The notes: a model not told the origin generated them from the letters alone. 64,000 bases of DNA from Marinobacter gelidimuriae (GCF_000372805.1 NZ_KB889828.1:110391-174390); one strand, 5' to 3'. Positions 1-10,520 are shown, counted from the stretch's first letter. Program-made: numbers and translations.

Positions 1-2093
1 ATGTCGCCAGCTTTCACCACTTCCCGCGGGTCTTTTATAAAACGGTCTGCCAACGCCGATATATGGACCAGGCCGTCCTGGTGCACGCCAATATCCACAA
101 AGGCGCCAAAATTGGTGACGTTGGTGACCGACCCTTCCAGCACCATTCCCGGCTCCAGATCTTTCAGGGTTTCTACGCCTTCTTCAAAGCTGGCGAAGCG
201 GAATTCCGGCCGTGGGTCGCGCCCCGGCTTTTCCAACTCGGCGAAGATGTCTTTGACCGTAGGCAAGCCAAACTGTTCGGTTACATAATCCTGCGGGTTC
301 AGGCTGCGCAAAAATGCCGCATCACCCACCAGGTTGTTCATATCCCGCTGATTTTTAGCGGCGATGGTTTCCACCACGCGATAAGCCTCCGGGTGCACCG
401 AAGACCGATCTAACGGATTATCACCATCGCTGATGCGCAAAAAACCCGCCGCCTGTTCGAAGCTGCGAGCGCCCAAACGCGGTACTTTCATCAGCTGCTT
501 GCGGTTACGGAACTGGCCATTCTGGCTGCGATAATCCACGATATTCTGGGCAATGGTGGGGTTTAACCCAGACACCCGGGTTAACAACGGCACCGACGCG
601 GTGTTCAGATCGACTCCTACGCCGTTTACACAGTCTTCTACTACTGCATCCAGGCTGCGCGATAGCTGTACCTGCGATACGTCGTGCTGATATTGGCCCA
701 CACCAATAGATTTTGGCTCGATTTTAACCCATTCCGCCAACGGGTCCTGCAAACGCCGGGCAATGGATACCGCGCCGCGAATGGTGACATCCAGGTCCGG
801 CAATTCCCGCGAGGCGAATTCCGACGCTGAATAAATAGACGCACCCGATTCGCTGACCACAATGCGCGCCAATTTCAGTTCCGGGTAGCGCTTGCACAGA
901 TCCGCCACCAGTTTATCGGTTTCCCGCGAGGCAGTGCCATTGCCAATAGCCACCAGTTCGATGTTGTACTGGCGACACCATTTGGCCAATTGCTCTATCG
1001 ACGCTTCCCACTGGTTTCGTGGGGCGTGGGGAAATATAGGCCCGTGGTCCACCACCTGCCCTATGCCGTCAATTACGGCCACTTTCACGCCGGTACGCAG
1101 GCCTGGATCCAGGCCCAGAGTGGCCCGGGGCCCGGCCGGAGCCAGCAACAACAAATCTTTGAGGTTATCAGCAAATACCTGGATAGCCTCGGTTTCAGCG
1201 GCCTCTCGGATCTGGCCTATCAGGTCAGTTTCGAGCTGGCCAGACAGCTTTACCCGCCAGGTCCAGCGCACCACTTCGGCCAGCCACTTGTCGGCCGCCC
1301 GGCCCTGGTCGCGGACATTCCAGTGGGCGGCAATGTAAGATTCCGCCGGGTGTGGTTGGCGACGATCGTCGCTGTTTTCTCCAACGGCAATGGTGTAGCT
1401 CAGAATGCCCTCGTTGCGGCCACGTAGAATAGCCAGAGCGCGGTGTGACGGCACTTTTTTTAACGCTTCGCTGTGATCAAAGTAATCACGGAATTTGGCG
1501 CCTTCGGCCTCTTTGCCGGCAATAACGGTGACTTTCAGCTGGCCTTGCTGCCAGATGAAACCGCGCAACTGGCCCAGAAGTTCAGCGTCTTCGGCAAAGC
1601 GCTCCATCAGAATGGCACGGGCGCCTTCCAAGGCTGCCTTGCTGTCAGCCACATCGGCGTTAACGAACTGCGTTGCCAAAACCTCTGGCACGTGTGTTGG
1701 GTCGTTATAAAGGCCATCTGCCAGTGGTTCAAGACCGGCTTCACGGGCAATCTGGGCTTTGGTACGGCGCTTGGGCTTGTAAGGCAGGTAAAGATCTTCC
1801 AAACGATTTTTGGTGTCTGCCCCGTTAATGCTGGCTTTCAGCACATCGGTCAGCTTGCCCTGCTCGTCAATACTGGCGAGGATGGTGGCGCGGCGGCCTT
1901 CCAGTTCGCGCAGATAGCGCAGGCGCTCTTCCAGGGCTCGCAACTGTATGTCGTCAAGCGCGCCGGTCAGCTCTTTGCGGTAGCGGGCAATAAAGGGCAC
2001 AGTCGCACCGCCGTTTAACAGTTCAACGGTGGCGTTAACCTGCTCTTCACGTACACCAAGCTCATTCGCAATGCGTCGGGAAATACTGTTCAT
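1..2093 (-). CDS. tex: Tex, S1-domain RNA-binding transcription accessory protein (C-terminus outside window)
   Basis: The reading frame starts at an ATG (complement of 2091-2093) and runs open to the left window edge, so the C-terminus is missing. Translation begins [14 protein letters not shown] and carries the Tex N-terminal helical domain, the RNase H-like fold ([16 protein letters not shown], near residue 330), the helix-hairpin-helix stretch ([21 protein letters not shown]) and the start of the S1 domain ([26 protein letters not shown]). The family is a conserved nucleic-acid-binding protein linked to transcription elongation and RNA turnover. About 700 of an expected 770-790 residues are present. 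Confidence 0.95.
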   Translation of the reverse strand, partial: MNSISRRIANELGVREEQVNATVELLNGGATVPFIARYRKELTGALDDIQLRALEERLRYLRELEGRRATILASIDEQGKLTDVLKASINGADTKNRLEDLYLPYKPKRRTKAQIAREAGLEPLADGLYNDPTHVPEVLATQFVNADVADSKAALEGARAILMERFAEDAELLGQLRGFIWQQGQLKVTVIAGKEAEGAKFRDYFDHSEALKKVPSHRALAILRGRNEGILSYTIAVGENSDDRRQPHPAESYIAAHWNVRDQGRAADKWLAEVVRWTWRVKLSGQLETDLIGQIREAAETEAIQVFADNLKDLLLLAPAGPRATLGLDPGLRTGVKVAVIDGIGQVVDHGPIFPHAPRNQWEASIEQLAKWCRQYNIELVAIGNGTASRETDKLVADLCKRYPELKLARIVVSESGASIYSASEFASRELPDLDVTIRGAVSIARRLQDPLAEWVKIEPKSIGVGQYQHDVSQVQLSRSLDAVVEDCVNGVGVDLNTASVPLLTRVSGLNPTIAQNIVDYRSQNGQFRNRKQLMKVPRLGARSFEQAAGFLRISDGDNPLDRSSVHPEAYRVVETIAAKNQRDMNNLVGDAAFLRSLNPQDYVTEQFGLPTVKDIFAELEKPGRDPRPEFRFASFEEGVETLKDLEPGMVLEGSVTNVTNFGAFVDIGVHQDGLVHISALADRFIKDPREVVKAGD

Positions 2094-2153
2094 GCTACCT
2101 CTGCTAATCACGTTCGCTGACAAACAAAGTGGCAAAGGTACAGCGGCGCAGGA

Positions 2154-2507
2154 TTACAGGCAAGCAGACTGCCTCTGATTACGGAGGAACTGTACCAGCT
2201 GGCCCCAAGGCATCGGCCGGGCAAAATAGTAACCCTGTACGAGGTCGCAGTTCAGTTGCCGTAAAAACTCCATCTGCGCGTAGGTTTCCACGCCCTCTGC
2301 TACTACGCTCATATCAAACGGCTTCTCAGCCATAGCACGCTCGAAACTTGCGGTGTCTGCACACCAGGCAGCGCTCATGGCCAGGTCATCACTGGCCGCT
2401 GCCCAGCTGTTTAACCTTAGGAAATCGCGATAATCCGGAGTCAGCACCAACAGGCGGATGCAAGGCTGATCAAAAAAAGCTAAAGGCGATACCCTCTGCG
2501 AATCCAT
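2154..2507 (-). pseudogene. Internally deleted EAL-domain (c-di-GMP phosphodiesterase-type) protein relic
   Basis: The 117-codon frame ends with a typical EAL-domain C-terminus (SVVAEGVETYAQMEFLRQL, then DLVQGYYFARPMP). Its first 65 residues resemble the start of a receiver-like domain (IRLLVLTPDYRDF). The EAL signature, the metal ligands and most of the domain are absent; the N-terminus joins in frame to the last 50 residues. The simplest reading is a large in-frame deletion in a longer signalling gene. It cannot have phosphodiesterase activity. Whether the short protein is made is unknown. It lies between tex and the divergent rep gene. Confidence 0.7.
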
Positions 2508-2657
2508 GAGTTTGTAAGATTTTCTGCACCAATGCGCAGTAATTCAAGCCATACAATTCATTAACAATAGCTGACTTTCCGGTAGGGTGCCGATTGCCCA
2601 GGTGCTGTAGAATAAGCATGATATTAACGCACTTTGCAACCAGGCTGCTGTGACGCC

Positions 2658-4676
2658 GTGACAAAACTCAATCCCAGACAACGCGAAGCCGTGCGCTATG
2701 CCGATGGCCCCATGCTGGTACTAGCGGGAGCCGGCAGCGGCAAAACCAGCGTAATTACCCGCAAAATTGCGTTTCTAATTGAACAACTGGGCATTCCTGG
2801 CCGGCACATTGCGGCCGTGACCTTCACCAACAAAGCCGCACGGGAGATGAAAGAGCGTGTTGGCCGCATCATCGATCGAAAGCTAACCCGTGGATTAACC
2901 GTGTCCACCTTTCATAACCTGGGCCTGAACATAATCCGCGAGGAACATGACCACCTGGGCTATCACCCCGGATTTTCCATTTTTGATGCCGAAGACGCCA
3001 AAGCCCTGCTGCAGGATTTAATGCTAACTCATGGCAGCACCGACGCTGGTGATGAACTGAACCCGGTACAGATGACCCTCTCTTCGTGGAAAAACGCCAT
3101 GCGTACGCCTGCCGAAGCACTGAGCAAGGCTGCAGACGAGCGTGAACAGAGAATCGCCATCATTTATGGGTACTATAACGAGTACCTGAAAGCATACAAC
3201 GCCGTTGACTTCGATGACCTGATTCTGCTTCCAGTGATGCTGTTTCGCCAGCACCCGGACGTGCTGGCGAAATGGCAGCGTAAAATTCGTTACATGCTGG
3301 TGGATGAGTACCAAGACACCAATGTGTGCCAATACGAGCTTGTGAAGCTCTTAGTGGCAGGGCGCGCCGCTTTTACCGTAGTGGGTGATGATGACCAGTC
3401 GATTTACGCCTGGCGCGGAGCGCGGCCGGAGAATCTGGCACAGCTGGAACAGGATTTCCCCAGCCTGAAAGTGGTTAAGCTGGAGCAGAATTACCGCTCC
3501 ACCAGCCGCATACTGCGGGCCGCCAACACGGTGATTGCCAACAACCCACACGCCTATGAAAAAGTGCTGTGGAGCGATCACACCATTGGCGAAGAAATCC
3601 GCATTATCCGTTGCCGCAATGAAGAAGCAGAAACCGAGCGTGTAGCCACCGAAATACTGGATCAGAAGCTGAAGCAGGGCCTGGGATTCAAAGATTTTGC
3701 GGTGCTTTACCGGGGTAACCATCAGGCCCGACTGCTGGAAGTGAAGCTACAGGCCTATCAAATTCCTTATCGCATTTCCGGCGGCCAATCGTTTTTTGCC
3801 AAAAGTGAAATCAAAGACGCCATGGCGTATTTGCGCTTGCTGATCAATCCCACGGACGATGCCGCGTTTTTACGGGTGGTTAACGTGCCCCGCCGTGAGA
3901 TTGGCCCACGCACACTCGAGCAATTAAGCCACTACGCCCGCGCTCGCAACGTCAGCCTGTTCAAAGCGCTGGGCGATATGGGCGCGCAAAGCCACGTGAC
4001 CGACAAGGGCCTGGAGCGTCTGCGTCGCTTCGCCCACTGGGCAGACGCTACCTGTGAAAGGTTACACAGCGATGACCCTGTGCAGGTAATCAAGCAACTG
4101 TTTACCGATATAGAGTACGAGGAATGGCTGCACCAGCATTCTGGCTCTCCCAAACAGGCGCAGCGGCGCATGGAGAATATCTGGTATCTGGTGGACTCCA
4201 TCCAGCGCATGCTTGACGATGGCAAAGGCACCGCGGACGAAATTGGCGTGGAAGACGCCATTACCAAGCTGATCCTGCGGGACATGATGGAACAGCGCGA
4301 AGAGGAAGACGACAGCGACAAAGTTCAGCTGCTAACTCTGCACGCATCCAAAGGCCTGGAGTTTCCCCATGTGTTCATCATCGGGCTGGAGGAGGAAATT
4401 CTGCCGCACCGGATGAGCATTGAAGAAGAAAATATCGAGGAAGAACGGCGGCTGATGTACGTGGGTATTACCCGGGCGCGGGAAACCCTGACCCTGACCT
4501 ATGCCGCGTCTCGCCGGCAATACGGCGAAAAAATAGAAACCATTCCGAGCCGCTTTCTAGACGAACTGCCGGAAGGTGATGTGCGCTGGCTGGGTATGGG
4601 AGAGGCAGACGTAGAAGTGAATCAAAAAAAGGGCAAGGCAACGTTGAGCGCGCTATTGGGCGATTTAGGCGTCTGA
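2658..4676 (+). CDS. rep: ATP-dependent DNA helicase Rep (UvrD/Rep superfamily 1)
   Basis: A 3'-5' SF1A helicase that clears proteins ahead of replication forks and helps restart. Motifs in order: Walker A (AGAGSGKT, residues 23-30), Walker B (VDEYQDTN, about 214), motif III (GDDDQSIYAWRGA, about 242), motif V (TLHASKGLEFPHVF, about 559) and motif VI (LMYVGITRARETL, about 597). The frame is open from a TTG at 2634, but the GTG at 2658 gives MTKLNPRQREAV, which aligns with the E. coli Rep start and yields 672 residues against 673. No strong Shine-Dalgarno is visible. A perfect hairpin follows the stop. Confidence 0.95.
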   Translation: MTKLNPRQREAVRYADGPMLVLAGAGSGKTSVITRKIAFLIEQLGIPGRHIAAVTFTNKAAREMKERVGRIIDRKLTRGLTVSTFHNLGLNIIREEHDHLGYHPGFSIFDAEDAKALLQDLMLTHGSTDAGDELNPVQMTLSSWKNAMRTPAEALSKAADEREQRIAIIYGYYNEYLKAYNAVDFDDLILLPVMLFRQHPDVLAKWQRKIRYMLVDEYQDTNVCQYELVKLLVAGRAAFTVVGDDDQSIYAWRGARPENLAQLEQDFPSLKVVKLEQNYRSTSRILRAANTVIANNPHAYEKVLWSDHTIGEEIRIIRCRNEEAETERVATEILDQKLKQGLGFKDFAVLYRGNHQARLLEVKLQAYQIPYRISGGQSFFAKSEIKDAMAYLRLLINPTDDAAFLRVVNVPRREIGPRTLEQLSHYARARNVSLFKALGDMGAQSHVTDKGLERLRRFAHWADATCERLHSDDPVQVIKQLFTDIEYEEWLHQHSGSPKQAQRRMENIWYLVDSIQRMLDDGKGTADEIGVEDAITKLILRDMMEQREEEDDSDKVQLLTLHASKGLEFPHVFIIGLEEEILPHRMSIEEENIEEERRLMYVGITRARETLTLTYAASRRQYGEKIETIPSRFLDELPEGDVRWLGMGEADVEVNQKKGKATLSALLGDLGV

Positions 4677-4677
4677 A

Positions 4678-4709
4678 ATCGAGCAGCTCGCCTGAGCGAG
4701 CTGCTCGAT
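4678..4709. terminator. Bidirectional hairpin between convergent rep and cytochrome genes
   Basis: A perfect 13-bp inverted repeat (ATCGAGCAGCTCG / CGAGCTGCTCGAT) with a 6-nt loop starts 2 bp after the rep stop and lies before the end of the convergent cytochrome gene. No T-run follows, so Rho-independent activity is uncertain. Confidence 0.6.
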
Positions 4710-4722
4710 TGCTTGCATGGTG

Positions 4723-5136
4723 TTACTTGCTTTCCGCCACCATGTGCTCAATCGCGGCTTGGATTTCTTCGTCCGGGCAGCTAGCGCAGCCGCCTTTGGC
4801 TGGCATGGCATTGTAACCATTGATAGCGTGGGTAATCAGAGTGTCCATGCCCTGTTCGATCCGTGGAGCCCAGGCACTGGCATCGCCAATAACCGGCGCA
4901 CCAGCCGCTCCCGTGGTGTGACATGCCATGCACACCGCACCATAAACTTCAGAGCCAGAGCGAGGGCCAGCACTGGCTGCAACCGTTGGAGCTGCCGCTG
5001 CGCCACAATCTTCACCCTGTAAGCAGAGACTGCCTACCGGCTGGATACGGGACAGAATTTCGTCATCAACATTTGCCATAACGGCGCCGGCTGTCAGACC
5101 AAAACCAAGCAGAACAGCGGCCAGAATTCTCTTCAT
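4723..5136 (-). CDS. Cytochrome c5-like periplasmic c-type cytochrome
   Basis: A 137-residue protein with an N-terminal signal peptide (MKRILAAVLLGFGLTAGAVMA), one haem-binding CMACH (69-73) and a probable axial Met in NAMPAKGGC (about 111). A second Cys pair, GGCASC (117/120), is the disulfide typical of the cytochrome c5 family. It probably carries electrons in the periplasm towards terminal oxidases; the partner is not visible. The frame is open upstream to 5160. The ATG at 5136 is chosen because it begins the signal peptide and has a GAGG-type ribosome site about 10 nt upstream. Confidence 0.85.
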   Translation of the reverse strand: MKRILAAVLLGFGLTAGAVMANVDDEILSRIQPVGSLCLQGEDCGAAAAPTVAASAGPRSGSEVYGAVCMACHTTGAAGAPVIGDASAWAPRIEQGMDTLITHAINGYNAMPAKGGCASCPDEEIQAAIEHMVAESK

Positions 5137-5334
5137 CTTCACAATGCACCTCGCATTCAAGCGTTTTAATAATAAGTCGCCGCATTATAGCGGCTGTGCC
5201 TCGGCAAAAAAACCAACACGCAGACTGAACCATCAATTTCAGCACCATCTGTTGCCATTTGGTAAATCACAAGACCTGTCGCGCCGTTATGGTTACCATA
5301 CGCTCTCGGCCCGTTTATCGCTCAGGAATTCACC

Positions 5335-5670
5335 ATGACAGAACTTGGTCACTCTTCCCACCGCTTGCGCAAGCCGCTCTTAATTCTAGAGTTTACCGCG
5401 CTAGCTACACTGCTGGGCTCTATGACCTGGTTTGGTTACAGTACGCCACCGGGCGAAGTTCTGGCGCCCGCCTGGCTGCTGATACCCGCTGTGGCCAGCC
5501 TGCTGGTTTTTACCAGTTTTATTGGCCTGATGTACCTGCGTTGGGTGGTTACCGCCGGCGCAGAGCGGCAAAATCACCATAAACTGATTTTCGCATTGCT
5601 GGCATTGACTATGTCCAGTGTGTGGTTATACGGCGTAGCAAATACCTGGATCAGCCTGAACGCCCAGTAA
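5335..5670 (+). CDS. Small integral membrane protein, unknown function
   Basis: A 111-residue protein with three hydrophobic segments (about residues 15-34, 44-68 and 83-105) and short charged loops (RWVVTAGAERQNHHK). I do not recognise a family. It is transcribed divergently from the cytochrome gene and lies just upstream of pldA on the same strand. Length, membrane pattern and an ATG shortly after CAGGAATT-like purine-rich sequence support a real gene. Confidence 0.65.
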   Translation: MTELGHSSHRLRKPLLILEFTALATLLGSMTWFGYSTPPGEVLAPAWLLIPAVASLLVFTSFIGLMYLRWVVTAGAERQNHHKLIFALLALTMSSVWLYGVANTWISLNAQ

Positions 5671-5728
5671 AACGCCACCATTTGCACGCCGTTTTTCTTC
5701 CGTTGAAGGTCACAGAGACACTACCACC

Positions 5729-6886
5729 ATGCTATTCACACCTGCGTTAACCATTATCCGGCAGCGCCGCCACCTGCTGGCAACGGCACTATCCGCCGCA
5801 TTGTGCACTTTGGCATAGGCGCCTACGGCCAGTGCCCAAACCGACGCTGAGCCCAAGGCTGTTCAGCCGCTGTCCGCTCAAGACTGCGCACTGATTCGCG
5901 ATGGATTGCAGCGCCTGGCCTGTTTCGATGAGGTTTACCAGCCTGATCAAGCCCGCGACAACGCCAGCACCGAGCAACGGCAGCGGGTAGAGGTCGCCAC
6001 CGAGGCACTACCGCCAAGCAAACGAAACATGGAAGAAACGCCAGATAACCCCGGGGCAGACGACAAAACCGCTGTCGTGTCATCGATCCTGGACCGCTAT
6101 ATGGAAGCGGAAGAAGCTCTGTTTTCGTTCTCTGGCAGTTTTATTCGCCACCGCCCGAACTACATTCTGCCAGTCACCTGGTCCGATCACCCAAACCAGA
6201 CACCCACAAGCCCACGCCTGGGCGTGACCGGCTACGATTACGACCTTAAGCAGGAAGAAGCCAAGTACCAGATCAGCTTCAAAGTTCCGCTGCTCACCGG
6301 CTTTATGGATAAACGCGCTACCCTTTGGTTCGGCTACACCCAGAAGTCTTTCTGGCAGCTTTACAATCAGGATGAGTCCGCGCCGTTTCGTGAAACCAAC
6401 TACGAGCCTGAACTATTCCTGCGCTACCAACCCGACTGGAACATTGGGCCGGGCCGCCTGAACACGGTGGATCTGGGCATTAACCACCAGTCAAACGGTC
6501 AGGCCGAGCCGCGCTCACGCAGCTGGAACCGCATTGTTGGCATGGGAACTTACACTTACAACCGCTGGCTGTTCATGGTTAAACCCTGGATACGCTTGCC
6601 AGACGGCAACACAGACGACAACGACGATATTGAAAGCTATCTGGGCCATGGCAGTTACCACGCAGTTTACAAACTGACGGAAAACCGCACCTTCTCACTG
6701 AAGCTGCTGAACAACCTGCGCACCTCAGACAACAAAACCTCGGTGGAGTTTGGCTACAGCTTCCCCATGGGCGATACCATCAAAGGCTTCGTGCATTATT
6801 ACAACGGTTACGGTGAGAGCCTAATTGACTACAACGAGCGCATTCAAAGGGTCGGCGTGGGAATTATGCTGAACGACTGGCTTTAA
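5729..6886 (+). pseudogene. pldA: Outer-membrane phospholipase A (OMPLA) with in-frame amber codon in the signal peptide
   Basis: From the ATG at 5729 the frame reads a signal peptide (MLFTPALTIIRQRRHLLATALSAALCTLA), then TAG at 5816-5818, then continues in the same frame (APTASAQTDAE and on) to 6886. The rest is a full phospholipase A1: the catalytic His/Ser block (GINHQSNGQAEP) followed by SRSWNR with the catalytic Asn, then beta-barrel strands to the C-terminus. The family hydrolyses phospholipids in the outer membrane when asymmetry is lost. Internal starts (5906, 6029) would make a protein without an export signal. The gene is inactive unless the amber is read through, suppressed, or a sequencing error. 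Confidence 0.85.
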
Positions 6887-6923
6887 TCGTTAGCGCAACG
6901 CCAAGGCTGGAAGCCTAAAGAAG

Positions 6924-6962
6924 CAAAAAGGCCCCCCAGATTTGATCGTCCGGCAGGGCCTT
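6924..6962 (-). terminator. Rho-independent terminator of the bfr-manB transcript
   Basis: AAGGCCC (6928-6934) pairs with GGGCCTT (6956-6962). On the minus strand the stem is followed by TTTTT, which suits the minus-strand gene ending at 6997. It lies between convergent pldA and manB. Confidence 0.65.
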
Positions 6963-6996
6963 GGCACCGATTACACAGAGCAAGTCACAATCACGT

Positions 6997-8361
6997 TTAC
7001 AGGGCGTTCAAGCGCTCCATTTCCACCAGCAGTTCGTCAGTTTTCTCTCGCATCAACGGTATGTCGCCACGGGACTCAACGTTCAGCCTTACCACCGGTT
7101 CGGTGTTGGACATCCGCAGGTTAAAGCGCCAATCATCGTATTCCACACTCACGCCATCGACGTGGCTCACGCTTTTTGCATCAGCGCCGTATTTTGCTTC
7201 GATGGCGGCAATGACAGTAGCGGGGTCTGCGATCGTGCGGTTAATCTCGCCGCTGGCCGGGTAGGCTTCAATGCGGGCATCAATCAACGATGACAGCGTG
7301 CAACCAGCCTGGCACAAGCGCTCGGCCACTAGCAGCCATGGAATCATGCCGCTGTCGCAATAAGCAAAATCCCGGAAATAATGGTGGGCACTCATTTCAC
7401 CGCCGTACACCGCATCTTCATCGCGCATACGCTGCTTGATGAACGCATGGCCGGTTTTGCTTTCGACGGCAACTCCGCCAGCAGCGGCAACCAGGTCCAA
7501 CGTGTTCCAGATCAGACGCGGGTCGTGAATCACCCTACCCGGGCCGGTCTTGCGCAGAAACTGATCGGCCAACAGGCCCACAATGTAATAGCCTTCAATA
7601 AAGCGGCCATTTTCATCGAAGAAAAAACAGCGATCGTAATCACCGTCCCAGGCGATGCCCATGGCAGCTCCACTGGCTTTTACCGCATCTGCGGTGGCTG
7701 CGCGATTTTCTTCCAGTATGGGGTTGGGAACACCGTTGGGAAAGTGGCCGTCTGCGTTGTGGTGTACTTTCACAAATTCGAACGGCACGTGCGCCTCAAG
7801 CTCATCAATCACCAGCCCGGCACCGCCGTTACCCGCATTGACCACCAGTTTCAGCGGCTTCAGATCTGCACCGTTGATATAGCCCAGAAGGTGATCAATG
7901 TAGGCGCTCATGGTTTCCAGGGTTTCGTAACGGCCCTGTTGTTGCGCATCGGCAAACGGCTCCAGCACCCGGTCACGAATATCGTTCAGGCCATTGTCTG
8001 AACTGATCGGTCGCGACTCTGGCCCTACCATCTTCATGCCGTTGTGGTCACGGGGGTTGTGGCTGGCAGTCACCATAATGCCGCCATCCATGTCGTAATG
8101 GCTGGTGGCAAAGTACACCATTTCCGTGCCGCACAAGCCGATGTCGTATACATCTGCGCCCGCGGCCATCAAACCCGAGCACAATGCCTGGCTGATGTCG
8201 CGGCTGGACAAGCGAATGTCGTAGCCGACGATGATTTTTTTCGCGCCGGTTACTTCCACATAGGCACGGCCAATAAGCTCCGCCAGCTTAGGGTTCAGTT
8301 GGTCTGGAACACGGCCACGAAGGTCATACGCTTTAAAGCAGGACAGATCCATTGTCGACAT
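6997..8361 (-). CDS. manB: Phosphomannomutase (CpsG/ManB type)
   Basis: Interconverts mannose-6-phosphate and mannose-1-phosphate for GDP-mannose and surface polysaccharide. The 454 residues match the CpsG length. Visible sites: phosphoserine loop [17 protein letters not shown] (about 95-112), metal loop DGDYDRCFF (about 240), sugar-specificity loop [10 protein letters not shown] (about 320) and phosphate-binding end [11 protein letters not shown]. The GEMSAHHYF loop is the CpsG/ManB type, not the AlgC type. Its ATG directly abuts the stop of bfr, so the two are probably cotranscribed. A second possible start is the Met at residue 4. Confidence 0.92.
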   Translation of the reverse strand: MSTMDLSCFKAYDLRGRVPDQLNPKLAELIGRAYVEVTGAKKIIVGYDIRLSSRDISQALCSGLMAAGADVYDIGLCGTEMVYFATSHYDMDGGIMVTASHNPRDHNGMKMVGPESRPISSDNGLNDIRDRVLEPFADAQQQGRYETLETMSAYIDHLLGYINGADLKPLKLVVNAGNGGAGLVIDELEAHVPFEFVKVHHNADGHFPNGVPNPILEENRAATADAVKASGAAMGIAWDGDYDRCFFFDENGRFIEGYYIVGLLADQFLRKTGPGRVIHDPRLIWNTLDLVAAAGGVAVESKTGHAFIKQRMRDEDAVYGGEMSAHHYFRDFAYCDSGMIPWLLVAERLCQAGCTLSSLIDARIEAYPASGEINRTIADPATVIAAIEAKYGADAKSVSHVDGVSVEYDDWRFNLRMSNTEPVVRLNVESRGDIPLMREKTDELLVEMERLNAL

Positions 8362-8838
8362 TTACTCCGCTGCGGCAGACTGTAACTGGATGTAGTTTTG
8401 AATGCCCATCTGACTGATCATTTCCAGCTGGGTTTCCAGCCAGTCGATGTGCTCTTCTTCACTGTCCAGAATGCTGCGGAACAGCTCGCGGCTAGTGTAG
8501 TCCTGAACAGACTCGCAGTGAACGATGGCATCTTTCAGATCTTTATGGGCAAGGTGTTCGATTTTCAGATCGCTTTCGATCATTTCCTGAACGTGCTCGC
8601 CAATCATCAGCTTGTTCAGATCTTGCAGGTTCGGCAGGCCGTCCAGAAACAGGATGCGTTCGATCAGCTGATCGGCGTGTTTCATTTCGTCAATAGACTC
8701 TTCGTACTCTTTAGCGGCAAGCTTGGCGATGCCCCAGTCTTTGTACATGCGTGAGTGCAAAAAATACTGGTTGATAGCCGTCAGCTCGTTGCCCAAAACC
8801 TTGTTCAAGAACTGAATAACTTGTTTATCACCTTTCAT
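8362..8838 (-). CDS. bfr: Bacterioferritin
   Basis: Iron-storage cage subunit of 158 residues. Ferroxidase ligands are in place: Glu18, Glu51 and His54 (IDEMKHAD), and Glu127/His130 in [10 protein letters not shown]. The haem-coordinating Met52 is present, so this is the haem-binding type. It stores iron as ferric mineral in the cytoplasm. bfd, the reductase partner that helps iron release, lies just upstream on the same strand. The 94-bp gap to bfd could hold a promoter, but I see no clear operator there. Confidence 0.95.
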   Translation of the reverse strand: MKGDKQVIQFLNKVLGNELTAINQYFLHSRMYKDWGIAKLAAKEYEESIDEMKHADQLIERILFLDGLPNLQDLNKLMIGEHVQEMIESDLKIEHLAHKDLKDAIVHCESVQDYTSRELFRSILDSEEEHIDWLETQLEMISQMGIQNYIQLQSAAAE

Positions 8839-8932
8839 AGCGCCTCTCCCTAAAGATTTTGATCAGTTCGGGTAAGAATAACGCGTTATGGCAATAGTTA
8901 GAATCGCTGCGGTAATAAAGGTAGCCAGGCAC

Positions 8933-9139
8933 TCAGGCCGGGTGGGCCAGCACGCCGGCCAATGCCATATAATCTGGAGCGTTGTAACCGCGGAGGATTT
9001 CACGAGCGGTTGGTGCGCAGCGGCCGCACTGGGTGCCCACGCCCAGTTCTTTACCCAACTGACGCATGGACGTTACACCGTTGTCCGCTGCGGCACGGAT
9101 ATCACGATCGGTTACGCCGTGGCAAAGGCACACATACAT
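8933..9139 (-). CDS. bfd: Bacterioferritin-associated ferredoxin
   Basis: A 68-residue [2Fe-2S] protein with the Bfd cysteine pattern: C4 and C6 (MYVCLCHGVTDRDI), then C38 and C41 (GTQCGRCAP). In characterised homologues it reduces the iron core of bacterioferritin to release iron under starvation. The neighbouring bfr and the Fur-box-like site upstream fit iron regulation. Confidence 0.95.
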   Translation of the reverse strand: MYVCLCHGVTDRDIRAAADNGVTSMRQLGKELGVGTQCGRCAPTAREILRGYNAPDYMALAGVLAHPA

Positions 9140-9170
9140 AGGGCTCTCACTTACGCAATGAAATGTTAGT

Positions 9171-9189
9171 GATAATTATTGCCATTGCG
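9171..9189. promoter_or_regulatory. Fur-box-like operator upstream of bfd
   Basis: GATAATTATTGCCATTGCG matches 12 of 19 positions of the classical Fur consensus and lies about 30 bp upstream of the bfd start, where it could overlap the promoter. bfd is a known Fur-repressed gene in related bacteria. Confidence 0.5.
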
Positions 9190-9215
9190 ATCTTAAAGTT
9201 CAAGCCCTTTGCGGA

Positions 9216-10520
9216 TTAATTTTCGTTCAATCTGCTCAGATTTCGTGCACCCGTCTCGGTCACCAGCACGTTGTCTTCCAGCCGCACACCCCCGCAGCCC
9301 TTCAGTTCACCCAGTATCGCGGTGTTGATATGCTGCGCCAATGGTCCTTTTAGCAAGGGTTCCAGCAGCGAAGGGATGAAATACAGACCTGGTTCGATGG
9401 TCACTACCATGCCGGCTTCCAACGTTCGTGTCAGACGTAAAAACGGCGCTTCCGCTGGCGACGGTACGGGTTTCCCAGCCACATCGTGCACCTGTATGCC
9501 TAGAAAATGGCCGATGCCGTGGGGGAAAAACACCCGGGTGACACCCTGCTCTACCATGGCTTCATCGCTGATACCGCTTACCAGCCCACTGGCACTGAGT
9601 AGCGCAGCGACACCGGAGTGAGCCTTGCGGTGAATGGCCAGGTACTCAACACCCGGTGCAACCATCTTGCACAAGTGTTCGCGCAGCAGGTCCATACCTT
9701 TTACCAGTGCTGCGAACCGGCTTTCGCCCGCGGCCGCGTAGGTACGGGTAATGTCCGAGCAGTAACCGCGATAGCGCACACCCGCATCCATCAACAGGCT
9801 GCGGGACTGCGCCGGTGCCGTGGTGTCGTAATACTGGTAATGCAAAGTACCGGCGTGTTCGTTCAAGCCGATAATGCTGTGATAAGGCGCCTGGGTTTCA
9901 CGCTGCAAGGTAGCCTGCTGATACGCCAGGTTGATCGCAAATTCACTGGCGCCATCGGCGAACGCCGCGGCTGCAGTCTGGTGGCCTGCCAGCGCAATAT
10001 TATTGGCACGGGTCAGGCAGGCCACTTCATAGTCGGTTTTGTGCATGCGGGTTTCATCCAGAGCCGCCGTCAAGGCCGCCGGATTATGGTCACCTGGCAC
10101 GGCCGTAAGCAGCGCCGGATCGCCCACAACGGCCAGCCCTTCACTCTGGCTGGTCCCAGCCGGCAATGGCGGCAGGCCGCGTGTGGCAATGTAGCGAATA
10201 TCCATTGCCTGCTGCCAGGGCTCGCTTGGCAGCTGCAAAGTCGCGTGCCAAAAATCCACCGGCTGATACAACCACAGCACCGGCGTTGCACCTGTCTGAA
10301 TCAGCAGCCAGGCGTTTTCGTAACCGGTCAGGCCGGTCCAGTGCAGGAACGGGCCAAAGCCCTGGAAAGGCGCGCCCTGGTCGTCACCGTAGCGCACGGG
10401 TGTTGCGCCGGCGCTGATCAACAGAGCGCTGTAGCCGAGGTCCGCCAACGCTCGCTGGTAGCGCTGCTGCAATTCGGCAATGTGAGCAGGTTGCAGGGCC
10501 AGAATTTGGTTATCGGTCAT
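9216..10520 (-). CDS. M24 family Xaa-Pro dipeptidase (PepQ/OPAA-like)
   Basis: A 434-residue pita-bread-fold metallopeptidase predicted to cleave Xaa-Pro dipeptides in the cytoplasm. The five metal ligands are recognisable: two Asp in LLMDAGVRYRGYCSDITRTY, His in FFPHGIGHFLG, Glu in TIEPGLYF and Glu in GGVRLEDN. The N-terminal half matches the PepQ/organophosphorus-acid-anhydrolase group (VDFWH motif). It overlaps the end of the upstream LysR gene by 11 bp and is the last gene of a dpp-lysR-peptidase series, which suggests it degrades imported peptides. Confidence 0.87.
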   Translation of the reverse strand: MTDNQILALQPAHIAELQQRYQRALADLGYSALLISAGATPVRYGDDQGAPFQGFGPFLHWTGLTGYENAWLLIQTGATPVLWLYQPVDFWHATLQLPSEPWQQAMDIRYIATRGLPPLPAGTSQSEGLAVVGDPALLTAVPGDHNPAALTAALDETRMHKTDYEVACLTRANNIALAGHQTAAAAFADGASEFAINLAYQQATLQRETQAPYHSIIGLNEHAGTLHYQYYDTTAPAQSRSLLMDAGVRYRGYCSDITRTYAAAGESRFAALVKGMDLLREHLCKMVAPGVEYLAIHRKAHSGVAALLSASGLVSGISDEAMVEQGVTRVFFPHGIGHFLGIQVHDVAGKPVPSPAEAPFLRLTRTLEAGMVVTIEPGLYFIPSLLEPLLKGPLAQHINTAILGELKGCGGVRLEDNVLVTETGARNLSRLNEN

